This document shows, piece after piece, positions 28,221 to 38,272 of a DNA stretch of 64,000 nt (position 1 is the first letter of the stretch; the number at the start of each line of letters is the position of its first letter). The DNA is taken from contig PHBH01000010.1 of assembly GCA_002840535.1 (NCBI GenBank), positions 186,001 through 250,000 on the forward strand, read 5' to 3'. The stretch is from Deltaproteobacteria bacterium HGW-Deltaproteobacteria-15. Its GTDB lineage: Bacteria > Desulfobacterota > DSM-4660 > Desulfatiglandales > HGW-15. The position numbers and the translations under genes were made by a program. The notes below the pieces were generated by a model. The model saw nothing but the letters and a program-made list of their open reading frames with translations, made no database searches and was not told the DNA's origin.

Positions 28221-29252
28221 ATGCCTGTGCGCCTTAGAAACGCGATCGAGAATCTTCCCTCTGCCTACTTCTCCATGGTCATGGCCACGGGAATCGTCTC
28301 CATCGGTTCGCACCTGATGGGATTTACACTTTTTGCAAAACCCCTCCTCTGGTTGAATGGAACATTCTATATCGTTTTGTGGTGCCTCACGATCTCCAGG
28401 ATCATCCTGTACCCCCGTAGATTCGCTGGTGATCTGTCGGATCATCTTCAGGGTGTGGGGTTTTTTACGATGATCGCCGGCACGTGCGTCCTGGGCAGCC
28501 AACTGGTCGTACTGGAGCAGGCATACCGAGCGGCCATGGTCCTGCTGGTGATCGGAGGTATTCTCTGGTGCATTTTGATCTATACGGTTTTCACCGTCCT
28601 GACCGTCAAAGCCGAGAAGCCTCCGATCCAGGAAGGAATCAGCGGTCTATGGCTTGTCGCTGTTGTGGCCACCCAGTCCGTGGCGGTCCTTGCCGCCTTG
28701 CTTGCGCCCCAGGTTCCGCAGCGGATTCTGTTCCTGTTCGTTTCCTACTGCATGTTTCTAACCGGCGGCATGATGTACATCCTGATCATCACCCTGCTTT
28801 TTTATCGGTTCATGTTCTTTCGACTGAATCCCGACGGACTGACCCCTCCTTACTGGATCAACATGGGCGCTGTGGCGATTTCCGCATTGGCCGGATCCAT
28901 ACTCGTGCTGAGCAGCCCCGGGATCGCTTTTCTGGAGCGGCTGATCCCTGTGACCACGGGGTTTTCCCTTCTCTTCTGGGCGTTCGGCACCTGGTGGATC
29001 CCATTTCTCCTGTTGTTAGGGGCCTGGCGCTACCTCATCCGGCGTGTCCGGTTTTCCTATGACCCCCAATACTGGGGCATGGTCTTCCCGCTGGGCATGT
29101 ACACGACATGCACTTACAGGCTGGCCCAGGCAACAGGCTTGGATTTCCTGTTTGTGATTCCCCGATACTTCCTCTACGCAGCCATCCTGGCCTGGAGCCT
29201 GACGCTCTTAGGATTCCTTAAATCACTTCTTACATGGGTGCGCCGGAAGTAG
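28221..29252 (+). CDS. TDT (tellurite-resistance/dicarboxylate transporter) family protein
   Basis: [26 protein letters not shown] and about ten hydrophobic segments; [44 protein letters not shown]. Confidence 0.8.
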   Translation: MPVRLRNAIENLPSAYFSMVMATGIVSIGSHLMGFTLFAKPLLWLNGTFYIVLWCLTISRIILYPRRFAGDLSDHLQGVGFFTMIAGTCVLGSQLVVLEQAYRAAMVLLVIGGILWCILIYTVFTVLTVKAEKPPIQEGISGLWLVAVVATQSVAVLAALLAPQVPQRILFLFVSYCMFLTGGMMYILIITLLFYRFMFFRLNPDGLTPPYWINMGAVAISALAGSILVLSSPGIAFLERLIPVTTGFSLLFWAFGTWWIPFLLLLGAWRYLIRRVRFSYDPQYWGMVFPLGMYTTCTYRLAQATGLDFLFVIPRYFLYAAILAWSLTLLGFLKSLLTWVRRK

Positions 29253-29424
29253 CCTCTCCAATCCGTTATTCAAATACGTATTCGTCTTCCAGTCTGCATC
29301 CTGAATTCAGAGGGGTCCGTCATCATTGAAAAAGTATGCAGATTCATCGTACTATGTTGCAGGGGAGCGGATGAACCTCGAACTTCCCGTGAAGAGTCCT
29401 ATAATTCACTTGAGGAGCAAACAC

Positions 29425-32088
29425 ATGAGCGCAGGGTCCCTGAAAAGAACGGTTCTCAACGAGTGGCACCGATCGCACGGCGCAAACATGGTTGATTTCA
29501 GCGGCTGGGACATGCCCATACACTATCGGCCGGGGATCATCAGGGAGCATTTGACAACCCGGAAATACGGCGGGCTCTTTGACATCAGCCATATGGGCCG
29601 ATTTCGTATCCGGGGAAAAGGCGCAATACCCTTTCTCCAGCACGTGCTCAGCAACAATGCGGAGGCCGTCGAGCCGAATCAGGCCGTGTATTCGCTTCTC
29701 CCCAATGGAGAAGGGGGGGTGATCGACGATACCTATCTCTACCGGCTCAGACAGGAGGATTACATCCTGGTCGTGAACGCCGCCAACAGGGAAAAGGACT
29801 GGGCCCATCTTCAGGCGCAGGCGAAAGGCTTTTCAAGGCTCAGTTTCGAGGACCATTCCGAAAAACTGGCGATGATCGCTTTTCAGGGGCCGCTCGCTGG
29901 TCAGGTCCTGGATGGCCTCGTGGAGGGAGGCGCACTGCCCGAACCCATGAAAAACCGGTTTTCCGAGGCGGTCTTTCTTGGGACGAGCATGTGGGTATCC
30001 CGCACAGGGTACACGGGCGAACCCGTTGGGTTTGAGATTTTCCCCCCGGCCTCAAAGGTTGTCGAGTTCTGGGATCGGCTTTGTGAAATCGGAGGACCCA
30101 TGGGCATTCTCCCCGTGGGTCTTGGAGCGCGCGATACCCTGCGGCTGGAGGCGGGGCTGCCCCTTCACGGCAATGAATTCGGAACCGATCCGGAAGGGGG
30201 AGAGTTCAAGGCCTTTTCCTTTCCACTCAGTTCCTTCGCTGTCAGCTTTTCCCCTCGAAAGGGAAATTATATTGGAAGGGACGCTCTCCTGAGGCAGTTC
30301 CTTCAGGTGCAGAAGATCGTGGCAGGGCGTTATGAACCAAATGATGTCCTGAACCGAAGGACAGTGCCCCTGGCCCCGCTGGAGAGAGGAGTCATTCGTC
30401 ACGGAGACGAGGTCCTCATTGGAGAGAGGCGGATAGGCTATGTCACGAGCGGCACGGTGACCCCCTTCTGGGAATTCGAAGGGGAGGGCGCCGAGATGAG
30501 GATCACGGAAAAGGAGGGAAGAAGGGCTATTGCCCTGGCCTGGATCGACGCGGGTCTGCGTCCGGAGCAGGAGGTGGACGTGCTGGTAAGGGGCCGTCGG
30601 CTGAGGGCGAAGATCGTGGAGTGGCACGGCCGCTCGGAGGCGCCTCCCTACTTTCGCCCAATCCCGGTAGGGTGGCAGAAACCCGTTCCCCTGTCCCTTG
30701 CGGAAAAGGGGTTCCAAAAGGCGGCCCTCCTGGTCAGGCGGAGCATGGAAAACCACGAGTGGAGGCAGCGGCAATGCATCAACCTCATTCCCTCTGAAAT
30801 GACTCCCTCTCCACTGGTCCGCCTCCTTCAGGTCAGCGATCCGGTCGGCCGGTACGCAGAGCACAAGGACATGCCCGCGGCATTTGATCGGGAGGTCTAT
30901 TATTACCAGGGCACGGACTTCATCAAGTGGGTCGAGGAAGCCCTCTTGACTGAGATGAGAGAGTTCCTCGGCGCCCCGCTTGCAGATGTGCGGCCCATCA
31001 GCGGGCAGATGGCCAACATGACTGTCTTCAGCGCCATTGCGGATTTCAGGAATCGGATCGACCGAAAACGCGAACCCGAGCGCATTCGCCTGGTGATGAA
31101 CAACCATATAGGCAAGGGGGGGCACCTCAGCGCCCAACCCATGGGGGCCCTGCGCGACTACGTAGCCAAGGATGCGATCACGGAGAGATTCGCGGTGGTG
31201 AATTTTCCCGTGCTGAGGGACAACCCTTACAAGATCGATCTGGAGGAAACAGGCCGGCTCCTGGAGTGCATCCAGCCCGAGCTCATCGTCTTCGGAAAGA
31301 GCATGGTGCTTCATCCCGAGCCGGTGCAGGCAGTGCGGAATCTGGTCGCTGGGATGAAGGTCAGGCCTATCCTGATGTACGACATGGCCCACGTGCTGGG
31401 CCTTGTGGGACCACACTTTCAGTGGCCCTTCGAGGAGGGGGCCGACATCGTCACGGCATCGACCCACAAGACCTTCTTCGGGACCCAGAGGGGAATAATC
31501 GCCGCCAACATGGAGGAGTATACCCCCGAGTTCGATCTCTGGGACGCTATACGCAGGAGGGCTTTTCCCGGAATGGTGAGCAATCACCATCTGGGAACGC
31601 TCCTGGGACTTTTCCTGGCCGCTGTGGAGATGAATACATTCAAAGAGGAGTACCAGCCCCTGGTCATTGCCAATGCAAAGGCCTTTGCAAGAGCGCTCAA
31701 GACCGAGGGGCTTGATGTTCAGGGAGACCCGGAAGTGGACTTCACTGAAACCCACCAGGTCATTCTGAGAGTCGGATATGCAGAAGGAATCCGGATCGCC
31801 CGCAGCCTGGAACGGAACAACATCATCGTAAATTATCAGGCGCTCCCCTCTGATGAGAGTTTCACGGCCAGTTCGGGATTGAGGATGGGTGTTTCGGAGA
31901 TGACCCGGTTTGGAATGCAGGGAAGGGATTTCGAGATTCTCGCCGTCCTGATTGCCGATGTGGTGAAAAGGGGTGCGAAGATCAGGGAAGAGGTGATCAG
32001 GCTGAGGTCCGGCTTTCAGCAAATGAGGTTCTGTTTCGAAGAAAAGGATCTCGATGGCCTGAAGCAGAAACTGCTGGCGACTTTCTGA
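29425..32088 (+). CDS. GcvT-SHMT fusion: N-terminal aminomethyltransferase plus C-terminal serine hydroxymethyltransferase-like domain (~887 aa)
   Basis: GcvT: VDFSGWDMPIHY...GLFDISHMGRFRIRG...GGVIDDTYLYRL...LGARDTLRLEAGLPLHGNE. SHMT: INLIPSEMTPSPLV...GRYAEH...VRPISGQMANMTVFSAI...DIVTASTHKTFFGTQRGII. No stop between domains; GAGGAGCAAACACATG start. Confidence 0.9.
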   Translation: MSAGSLKRTVLNEWHRSHGANMVDFSGWDMPIHYRPGIIREHLTTRKYGGLFDISHMGRFRIRGKGAIPFLQHVLSNNAEAVEPNQAVYSLLPNGEGGVIDDTYLYRLRQEDYILVVNAANREKDWAHLQAQAKGFSRLSFEDHSEKLAMIAFQGPLAGQVLDGLVEGGALPEPMKNRFSEAVFLGTSMWVSRTGYTGEPVGFEIFPPASKVVEFWDRLCEIGGPMGILPVGLGARDTLRLEAGLPLHGNEFGTDPEGGEFKAFSFPLSSFAVSFSPRKGNYIGRDALLRQFLQVQKIVAGRYEPNDVLNRRTVPLAPLERGVIRHGDEVLIGERRIGYVTSGTVTPFWEFEGEGAEMRITEKEGRRAIALAWIDAGLRPEQEVDVLVRGRRLRAKIVEWHGRSEAPPYFRPIPVGWQKPVPLSLAEKGFQKAALLVRRSMENHEWRQRQCINLIPSEMTPSPLVRLLQVSDPVGRYAEHKDMPAAFDREVYYYQGTDFIKWVEEALLTEMREFLGAPLADVRPISGQMANMTVFSAIADFRNRIDRKREPERIRLVMNNHIGKGGHLSAQPMGALRDYVAKDAITERFAVVNFPVLRDNPYKIDLEETGRLLECIQPELIVFGKSMVLHPEPVQAVRNLVAGMKVRPILMYDMAHVLGLVGPHFQWPFEEGADIVTASTHKTFFGTQRGIIAANMEEYTPEFDLWDAIRRRAFPGMVSNHHLGTLLGLFLAAVEMNTFKEEYQPLVIANAKAFARALKTEGLDVQGDPEVDFTETHQVILRVGYAEGIRIARSLERNNIIVNYQALPSDESFTASSGLRMGVSEMTRFGMQGRDFEILAVLIADVVKRGAKIREEVIRLRSGFQQMRFCFEEKDLDGLKQKLLATF

Positions 32089-32092
32089 AAGA

Positions 32093-32157
32093 TGAACGTC
32101 GAACGCTTCAAAAAACCGAACGTCGAACATCCAACATCGAACGTCCAACGTCGAATG
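32093..32157. repeat. Tandem CGAACGTC/CCAACATC-type repeat
   Basis: GAACGTCGAACGCTTC...CGAACGTCGAACATCCAACATCGAACGTCCAACGTCGAATGG; 25-nt exact reverse-complement match at 6397-6421. Confidence 0.8.
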
Positions 32158-32218
32158 GAAAAACAAAAAAGAATGGATATGTATTATGTCGTGACAAACC
32201 ACTCCACGGGAGACTGCG

Positions 32219-34834
32219 ATGAACTGGCATCAGAATACGGTAGAGGATGTTTTGCGGAATCTGAATACATCCGCACAGGGCCTTTCTCAAAAGGAATCGG
32301 AAAAGCGTTTCCGGGAATTCGGCCCGAATGAGCTTCATGAGAAAAAGGGAAAAAGCGCTTTCCGGATGTTCCTGGAACAGTTCAAGGAATTCATGATTCT
32401 CGTCCTGATCGGCGCGGCCGTCATATCGGGTCTGATCGGCGAAGCCGTGGACACCATTGCGATCATCGTGATCATCATCCTCAACGGCGTCATCGGTTTT
32501 GTCCAGGAGTATAGAGCGGAGAAGGCGATGGCCGCCCTCAAGAAAATGTCCGCTCCTACCGGCACCGTTCTCAGGGGGGGGAGTGCGACGGAGGTGAAGG
32601 CCTCGGACATCGTGCCCGGAGATATCGCGCTGCTCGAAGCGGGAATGATTGTTCCGGCGGATATGAGACTGATCGAGGCGGCTCAGCTGCGAGCCGTGGA
32701 GGCGGCCCTTACCGGAGAGTCGCTGCCCGTGGAGAAGCACACCGCTCCCATCAGTGAAGCGCAAATGCCGGTGGGCGACAGGAAAAACATATCCTACAAG
32801 GGAACGATCGTTTCTTCAGGGAGGGGAGTCGGTGTGGTCGTGGCCACCGGAATGAAAACAGAGCTCGGACGGATCGCTTCCATGCTCCAGGAGGAAGAGG
32901 AGGTGAAAACCCCTCTCCAGAAGCGGCTTTCGCGCTTCGGCCGAAATATCGCCCTGGCGGTCATCGTCATCTGCATCATCGTGCTTGCCGCAGGCATTTT
33001 CAGAGGCGAGCCCGCAATGCAGATGCTGCTGACAGCGATCTCTCTGGCCGTGGCGGCAATTCCCGAGGCACTGCCCGCCGTGGTCACCATCTCCCTTGCG
33101 CTTGGCGCGAAGAAGCTGGTCAACCAGAATGCATTGATCAGACGGCTCCCTGCCGTGGAGACCCTCGGTTCGGTCACCTATATCTGTTCCGATAAAACGG
33201 GAACACTGACGTTGAACAAGATGACGGTTCAGGAGGTATATGCGGATACCAAGGTAGTTGCGAGCGATGAGTTCAAACTTGAGGAGAGCGAGGAGAGCGC
33301 CGATCGTTATTTCCTCTCTGCAATGGCCCTGAGCAATGATGCCAAAATGGGAACGGATGGAGCGGTCATCGGGGACCCGACCGAGGCCGCCCTTTACTAT
33401 TTCGCGAAGGAGCACGGGCTGGAAAAGGAATCGCTCGAGAAACGGTTTCCAAGGGTGGCCGAAATTCCCTTCGACTCCGAACGAAAGGCCATGACGACTT
33501 TCCACAGGTGGGACAACGGCGTTGTCTCCTTTACCAAAGGCGCGGTCGAATCGCTGATCGACAGGACGGTCGATGTGCTTGGCTCCGACGGTCCAAAGAG
33601 CGTTGAACCGGGCGAGATCCTCGATGTCGCAGAACGGATGGCCGCAGATGGGCTGAGGGTGCTCTGCATTGCCATGCGCAAATGGGACGATCTTCCCTCC
33701 ACGATGTCACCGGATCAGGTTGAAAACGGGCTTACGCTTCTCGGGCTTGCCGGCATGATGGACCCTCCCAGAGAAGAGGCAAAGGAGGCGGTCTCGCTCT
33801 GCAAGAGTGCAGGAATCCATCCGGTGATGATCACGGGCGATCATCCGATGACCGCGCGGGTTATTGCGAGCAGTCTCGACATTACCTGCGGCGAATCGCA
33901 AGAAGTCATAACAGGACGCGAGCTCGAGGCCATACCCCTGGATGAGTTCGAACGGAGAGTGGAAGACATCTGTGTTTATGCAAGGGTCGCGCCCGAGCAG
34001 AAACTGAAGATCGTCAAGTCCCTGCAGGATAAGGGCCAGTTCGTGGCCATGACCGGCGACGGCGTCAACGATGCGCCTGCGCTCAAGAGGGCGGACATCG
34101 GCATTGCCATGGGCATCACCGGCACCGATGTCTCCAAGGAAGCGGCCCACATGATACTTCTCGACGACAACTTCGCTACAATTGTGAAGGCCGTCCGGGA
34201 AGGCAGAAAGATCTACGACAACATCAGAAAGTTCGTCCGCTATCTGCTCACCACCAATTCCGGCGAAATATGGACGCTCTTTCTCGCCCCTTTCCTCGGA
34301 TTGCCCATCCCGCTGCTCCCGATTCACATCCTCTGGATAAACCTGGTCACCGATGGGCTCCCCGCCCTTGCCCTCTCCGCTGAGCCCGCCGAGGAGGATG
34401 TGATGAAAAGGCCGCCCCGGCGCACAACCGAAACCATTTTTGCCAGGGGGCTCGGCGTTCACGCAATCTGGGTGGGACTGCTGATGGCCGCGATCGTTCT
34501 TTCCTCGCAGGCGTGGTACATCCGTACAGGGATTGAAGAATGGCAGACCATGGTCTTTACCGTGCTTTGCCTGACTCAGCTCGGGCACGTTCTTGCCATC
34601 CGGTCGGAAAAGCAGTCGCTGTTCAGACAGGGTCTTTTTTCAAACAAATACCTGCTTGGCGCAGTGGTCCTGACCTTCCTGCTTCAGATGGCGACCGTGT
34701 ATGTGCCGTTTCTGAACCCCATATTCAAAACGGCGCCGTTGAGCGGTGTAGAACTGCTGGTCACCGTCGGCCTCTCAGCGGTCGTGTTTGTCGCAGTGGA
34801 GATCGAGAAGGCGGTCAGGCGGAAAACCGACTAG
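32219..34834 (+). CDS. P-type cation-transporting ATPase (P2/SERCA-like)
   Basis: ALTGESLPVEKHT, ICSDKTGTLTLNKMTV, MTGDGVNDAPALKRADIGIAMG, IPEALPAVVTISLALGAKKL. Confidence 0.94.
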   Translation: MNWHQNTVEDVLRNLNTSAQGLSQKESEKRFREFGPNELHEKKGKSAFRMFLEQFKEFMILVLIGAAVISGLIGEAVDTIAIIVIIILNGVIGFVQEYRAEKAMAALKKMSAPTGTVLRGGSATEVKASDIVPGDIALLEAGMIVPADMRLIEAAQLRAVEAALTGESLPVEKHTAPISEAQMPVGDRKNISYKGTIVSSGRGVGVVVATGMKTELGRIASMLQEEEEVKTPLQKRLSRFGRNIALAVIVICIIVLAAGIFRGEPAMQMLLTAISLAVAAIPEALPAVVTISLALGAKKLVNQNALIRRLPAVETLGSVTYICSDKTGTLTLNKMTVQEVYADTKVVASDEFKLEESEESADRYFLSAMALSNDAKMGTDGAVIGDPTEAALYYFAKEHGLEKESLEKRFPRVAEIPFDSERKAMTTFHRWDNGVVSFTKGAVESLIDRTVDVLGSDGPKSVEPGEILDVAERMAADGLRVLCIAMRKWDDLPSTMSPDQVENGLTLLGLAGMMDPPREEAKEAVSLCKSAGIHPVMITGDHPMTARVIASSLDITCGESQEVITGRELEAIPLDEFERRVEDICVYARVAPEQKLKIVKSLQDKGQFVAMTGDGVNDAPALKRADIGIAMGITGTDVSKEAAHMILLDDNFATIVKAVREGRKIYDNIRKFVRYLLTTNSGEIWTLFLAPFLGLPIPLLPIHILWINLVTDGLPALALSAEPAEEDVMKRPPRRTTETIFARGLGVHAIWVGLLMAAIVLSSQAWYIRTGIEEWQTMVFTVLCLTQLGHVLAIRSEKQSLFRQGLFSNKYLLGAVVLTFLLQMATVYVPFLNPIFKTAPLSGVELLVTVGLSAVVFVAVEIEKAVRRKTD

Positions 34835-35114
34835 GACTCTGCGTTCTCTGGCGAGGCCCTGCCCAAGGGCGGGACAAGCGCGCGAGAGACGCTCTTTCTT
34901 CTTGTGCTGCGACGAAAACACCGTTGCGATGCCAACAGAGATCGCCGATAAGAACTTGCGTTCCAGAGGTGATGATGATAGGAGGTTGCCTTGGTGAAGG
35001 AGCTTGACATGCCTTTCAGCAACGTGGAACGGGAGAGAAGGAAGCAGGCGATGGAGTAAAGCAGAGAGTTTGAGGAAGACGTTGAACATCAAATCATTTA
35101 TGGGGAGGGAGATC

Positions 35115-36089
35115 ATGAAGTTTAGACAGCTGTGCTTTGTTGTCGTTGCGGTCGTCCTGGGACTTGGGTTGCTTGCACCATCCGTTTCTTCTGCGAAATG
35201 GCCGGATCGGCCCATCACGCTGATCATCCCGTACGTTCCGGGCGCGACAGGGGACATCACGGCAAGGATGCTTGCCGACGAGATGGAGAAGATTCTCGGC
35301 GTCAAGATCATTCCGAGCAATAAACCCGGTGCGTCGGCAGTGCTGGGGACCGATGCGGCGGTCAGGGCAAAGAAGGACGGATACACGCTTGTCTACGCGG
35401 GCGCTTCAGCACTCGTATACGCTCCTATCACCAATCCCCAGATCGTCAAGTACGACCCGTTCAAGGACCTTGAGCCGTTGGGCTTCCACTATTATTTCCC
35501 CCAGGGCATCGGGGTGAAAGCGGATGCGCCCTGGAAGAACTTCCAGGAGATGGTCGAGCACGCGAAGAAGAATCCGGGTCAAATCAGGGTGAGCACCATT
35601 GGGGTGGGCTCCACGCCGCATTTCGTTCTCGAGATGATCCAATCCATCACTGGAACGAAAATGACTCATGTGCCTTTTGAAGGCGGCGAATCCGTAGTGA
35701 CGGCCGTCATGGGCGGCCATGTGGAGGCGACCTGTGACGGGTTCGCGAAGATTAAGCCCCACATGGAGGCCGGCCGGATGAGATTCCTGCTGACAACAAC
35801 CAAACTGCCGGGTTACCCGCAGTTCCCCACGATTACCGAACTGGGATACAAAGAGCCCCTTTTTGCCACCTGGTTCGCCCTTTATGCGGCCGCTGGAATT
35901 CCCGAGGAGGCGCGCAACGCGCTCGTTCCCGCAATAGAGAAGGCGGTAAAGGCGACAAAGGAGAGGGTGGATAAGATGGGAAGCCTTTGCGAGTACAAAT
36001 CCCCGGCAGAGTTGAGGAAGATGACGGAAGAGGAATACAGGGTCGGGGTTGAAACGGCGAAGAAAATGAACTTGACCCCGAAAAAGTAA
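35115..36089 (+). CDS. tctC: TTT-family (Bug) periplasmic substrate-binding protein
   Basis: Signal peptide, KWPDRPITLIIPYVPGATGDITARMLADEMEKILGVKIIPSNKPGASAVLGTDAAVRAKKDGYTL. Confidence 0.9.
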   Translation: MKFRQLCFVVVAVVLGLGLLAPSVSSAKWPDRPITLIIPYVPGATGDITARMLADEMEKILGVKIIPSNKPGASAVLGTDAAVRAKKDGYTLVYAGASALVYAPITNPQIVKYDPFKDLEPLGFHYYFPQGIGVKADAPWKNFQEMVEHAKKNPGQIRVSTIGVGSTPHFVLEMIQSITGTKMTHVPFEGGESVVTAVMGGHVEATCDGFAKIKPHMEAGRMRFLLTTTKLPGYPQFPTITELGYKEPLFATWFALYAAAGIPEEARNALVPAIEKAVKATKERVDKMGSLCEYKSPAELRKMTEEEYRVGVETAKKMNLTPKK

Positions 36090-36215
36090 TTTTACTCGCA
36101 ACCGGTAATGGGACAGAGCACAGAGTCCAGCGGGGCCGCTTGCCGCTGAAGCGGCAAGATCGATCAAGGCGGAAACTTCTTTCTGTGTAATCTGTGGATA
36201 GAAGCCGATTTTCTT

Positions 36216-36683
36216 ATGGGCAGAGGCGATATTATCAGCGGCGCTTTCTGGTTCGCCATCTCGGCGTTCTGCGGCTACTTGTCTTATGATCTGGGCCTGG
36301 GTGTGCTGCGTCAACCGGGCCCCGGTTTCTTCTTCTTCTGGACCTCCATCGTCACGGCGGGTCTTTCCGTCGCCATCATGGTGAGGGGGTTCAAAATGGG
36401 GGCGGGGGAAGACGCAGCAGGGCAGGTCATCCGAATAGCGAACAGGGTAAAAATCGCTCTCGTGCTGGCAGCGCTCTTCTCCTATGCCCTGCTCGTCGAA
36501 CAAATCGGCTTTATCATTCTCACCTTCCTTCTTTTTGTCTTCCTTCTCGCTCTCATCGAGAAAAAGAGCTGGACCGTAGCGATCTCCATAGGCCTTGTCG
36601 TCACGGTACTCTCCTATCTGCTTTTCGAGACGGCGCTGCAGTCCCAGCTCCCAACAGGGCTCTTGGCGTTCTTGAGATTCTAG
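36216..36683 (+). CDS. tctB: TTT small permease, TctB family
   Basis: About four TM helices, YDLGLGVLRQPGPGFFFFWTSIV; between TctC and TctA. Confidence 0.85.
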   Translation: MGRGDIISGAFWFAISAFCGYLSYDLGLGVLRQPGPGFFFFWTSIVTAGLSVAIMVRGFKMGAGEDAAGQVIRIANRVKIALVLAALFSYALLVEQIGFIILTFLLFVFLLALIEKKSWTVAISIGLVVTVLSYLLFETALQSQLPTGLLAFLRF

Positions 36684-36693
36684 GGTTACAGCA

Positions 36694-38193
36694 ATGGTCG
36701 ATGTCCTCAACAATGTAATCTACGGTTTCGGTGTCGCGCTTCAGCCGCTCAATCTCATGTACTGTTTCTTCGGGGTGCTTATCGGGACCCTGGTGGGTGT
36801 ACTCCCCGGTCTCGGACCTGCTGCGGCAATAGCCCTTCTTTTACCCACTACCTTCAAGTTTACCCCGGTAGCGGCGACGATTATGCTCGCCGGCATCTAT
36901 TATGGGGCCATGTACGGGGGCTCGACCACTTCCATCCTGGTGAACATCCCCGGTGAGGCTGCGTCCGTCGTCACCTGTCTCGACGGGTATCAGATGGCGC
37001 GGAAAGGGAGAGCAGGACCTGCCCTCGGGATTGCCGCCTTCGGCTCCTTTATCGCGGGCACGATTGCCGTAATCGCCCTCACCTTCGTCGGCCCTGTTCT
37101 GGCGGACCTGGCGCTCGCCTTCGGTCCCCCGGAATATTTCTCTCTGATGATCGTCGGCATTATGGTTCTTACATACCTGAGCGGCGGTTCCATGATCAAG
37201 GCGCTGATGATGGCGGGGATTGGAGTGATGCTGAGCGGCGTGGGTATGGATACGATCAGCGGACAGTATAGATTTACCTTCGACCTCCCGAGCCTGCTTG
37301 ACGGCGTTGGCGTTGTTCCCGTGGCCATGGGCCTTTTTGGAATCTCGGAAGTCCTGCTCAACCTCGAGACCGAAATGAAGAGGGATATTCTTGCCACGAA
37401 GGTGAAGAACATCTTCCCATCCCTGAAGGACTGGGCGGTTTCCATATGGTCGATCATCAGAGGGTCCATCCTCGGGTTTTTTCTCGGGATCATTCCCGGG
37501 GGAGGAGCGGTGATCGCTTCCTTCGCCTCTTATGCAATAGAGAAGAAGATGTCAAAGCATCCGGAGGAGTTCGGCAAAGGTGCAATCCAGGGGGTGGCGG
37601 GTCCGGAAGCGGCAAACAATGCCGGAGCAGGCGGGTCTTTCATCCCTCTTCTCACTCTCGGTATACCGGCAAACCCGGTGATGGCCATCCTCCTGGGTGC
37701 GCTCATGATCCATGGATTGCAGCCCGGGCCTCTTCTCATGAACGATGTCCCCGACCTTTTCTGGGGAACCATCGTAAGCATGTATATCGGGAACGGTATG
37801 CTCCTGGTCCTGAATCTCCCTCTCATCCCCCTGTGGATCAAGGTTCTCAAGGTCCCCTACTATCTTCTCTACCCCCTCATCCTGCTCTTCTGTCTGATCG
37901 GCGCATATAGCCTCGAAAACAACAGTGACGATATGCTGACCATGCTCATCTTCGGCATCCTTGGATTTCTTATGAAGAAGTTTCATTATGATGGCGCGCC
38001 GATGATCCTCGCCCTGGTCCTGGGGCAGAAGCTGGAAACATCCCTTCGGCGGTCGCTGATCATGTCCCATGGCGATTTCTCCACCTTCATCACCCGCCCG
38101 ATCTCTCTCGCTTTCTTGATTATCGCGCTGGCCTTGTTGATTATTCCCATCATTACCCAGAGAAGGAAGCTTTCGCAGTTGGAAGAGGGGTAG
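36694..38193 (+). CDS. tctA: TTT large permease, TctA family
   Basis: GTLVGVLPGLGPAAAIALLLPTTFKFTPVAATIMLAGIYYGAMYGGSTTSILVNIPGEAASVVTCLDGYQMARKGRAGPAL. Confidence 0.95.
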   Translation: MVDVLNNVIYGFGVALQPLNLMYCFFGVLIGTLVGVLPGLGPAAAIALLLPTTFKFTPVAATIMLAGIYYGAMYGGSTTSILVNIPGEAASVVTCLDGYQMARKGRAGPALGIAAFGSFIAGTIAVIALTFVGPVLADLALAFGPPEYFSLMIVGIMVLTYLSGGSMIKALMMAGIGVMLSGVGMDTISGQYRFTFDLPSLLDGVGVVPVAMGLFGISEVLLNLETEMKRDILATKVKNIFPSLKDWAVSIWSIIRGSILGFFLGIIPGGGAVIASFASYAIEKKMSKHPEEFGKGAIQGVAGPEAANNAGAGGSFIPLLTLGIPANPVMAILLGALMIHGLQPGPLLMNDVPDLFWGTIVSMYIGNGMLLVLNLPLIPLWIKVLKVPYYLLYPLILLFCLIGAYSLENNSDDMLTMLIFGILGFLMKKFHYDGAPMILALVLGQKLETSLRRSLIMSHGDFSTFITRPISLAFLIIALALLIIPIITQRRKLSQLEEG

Positions 38194-38272
38194 GGTTGTC
38201 TTCACGCGCTCGTGTGAAACTGCTCCAAATTAGACAGGCAACAGGATTTCGGCAGGCATTGAAAACTGACCT

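Noticed and set aside
29253-29424. Glycine riboswitch upstream of the GcvT-SHMT gene
   Set aside because: Looked for the conserved glycine aptamer core; nothing convincing by eye. An Infernal search with RF00504 would be decisive.
30052-32202. 716-aa antisense ORF on the minus strand
   Set aside because: Lies opposite the strongly supported GcvT-SHMT frame; low-complexity, no recognisable domain; shadow ORF of a GC-rich gene.
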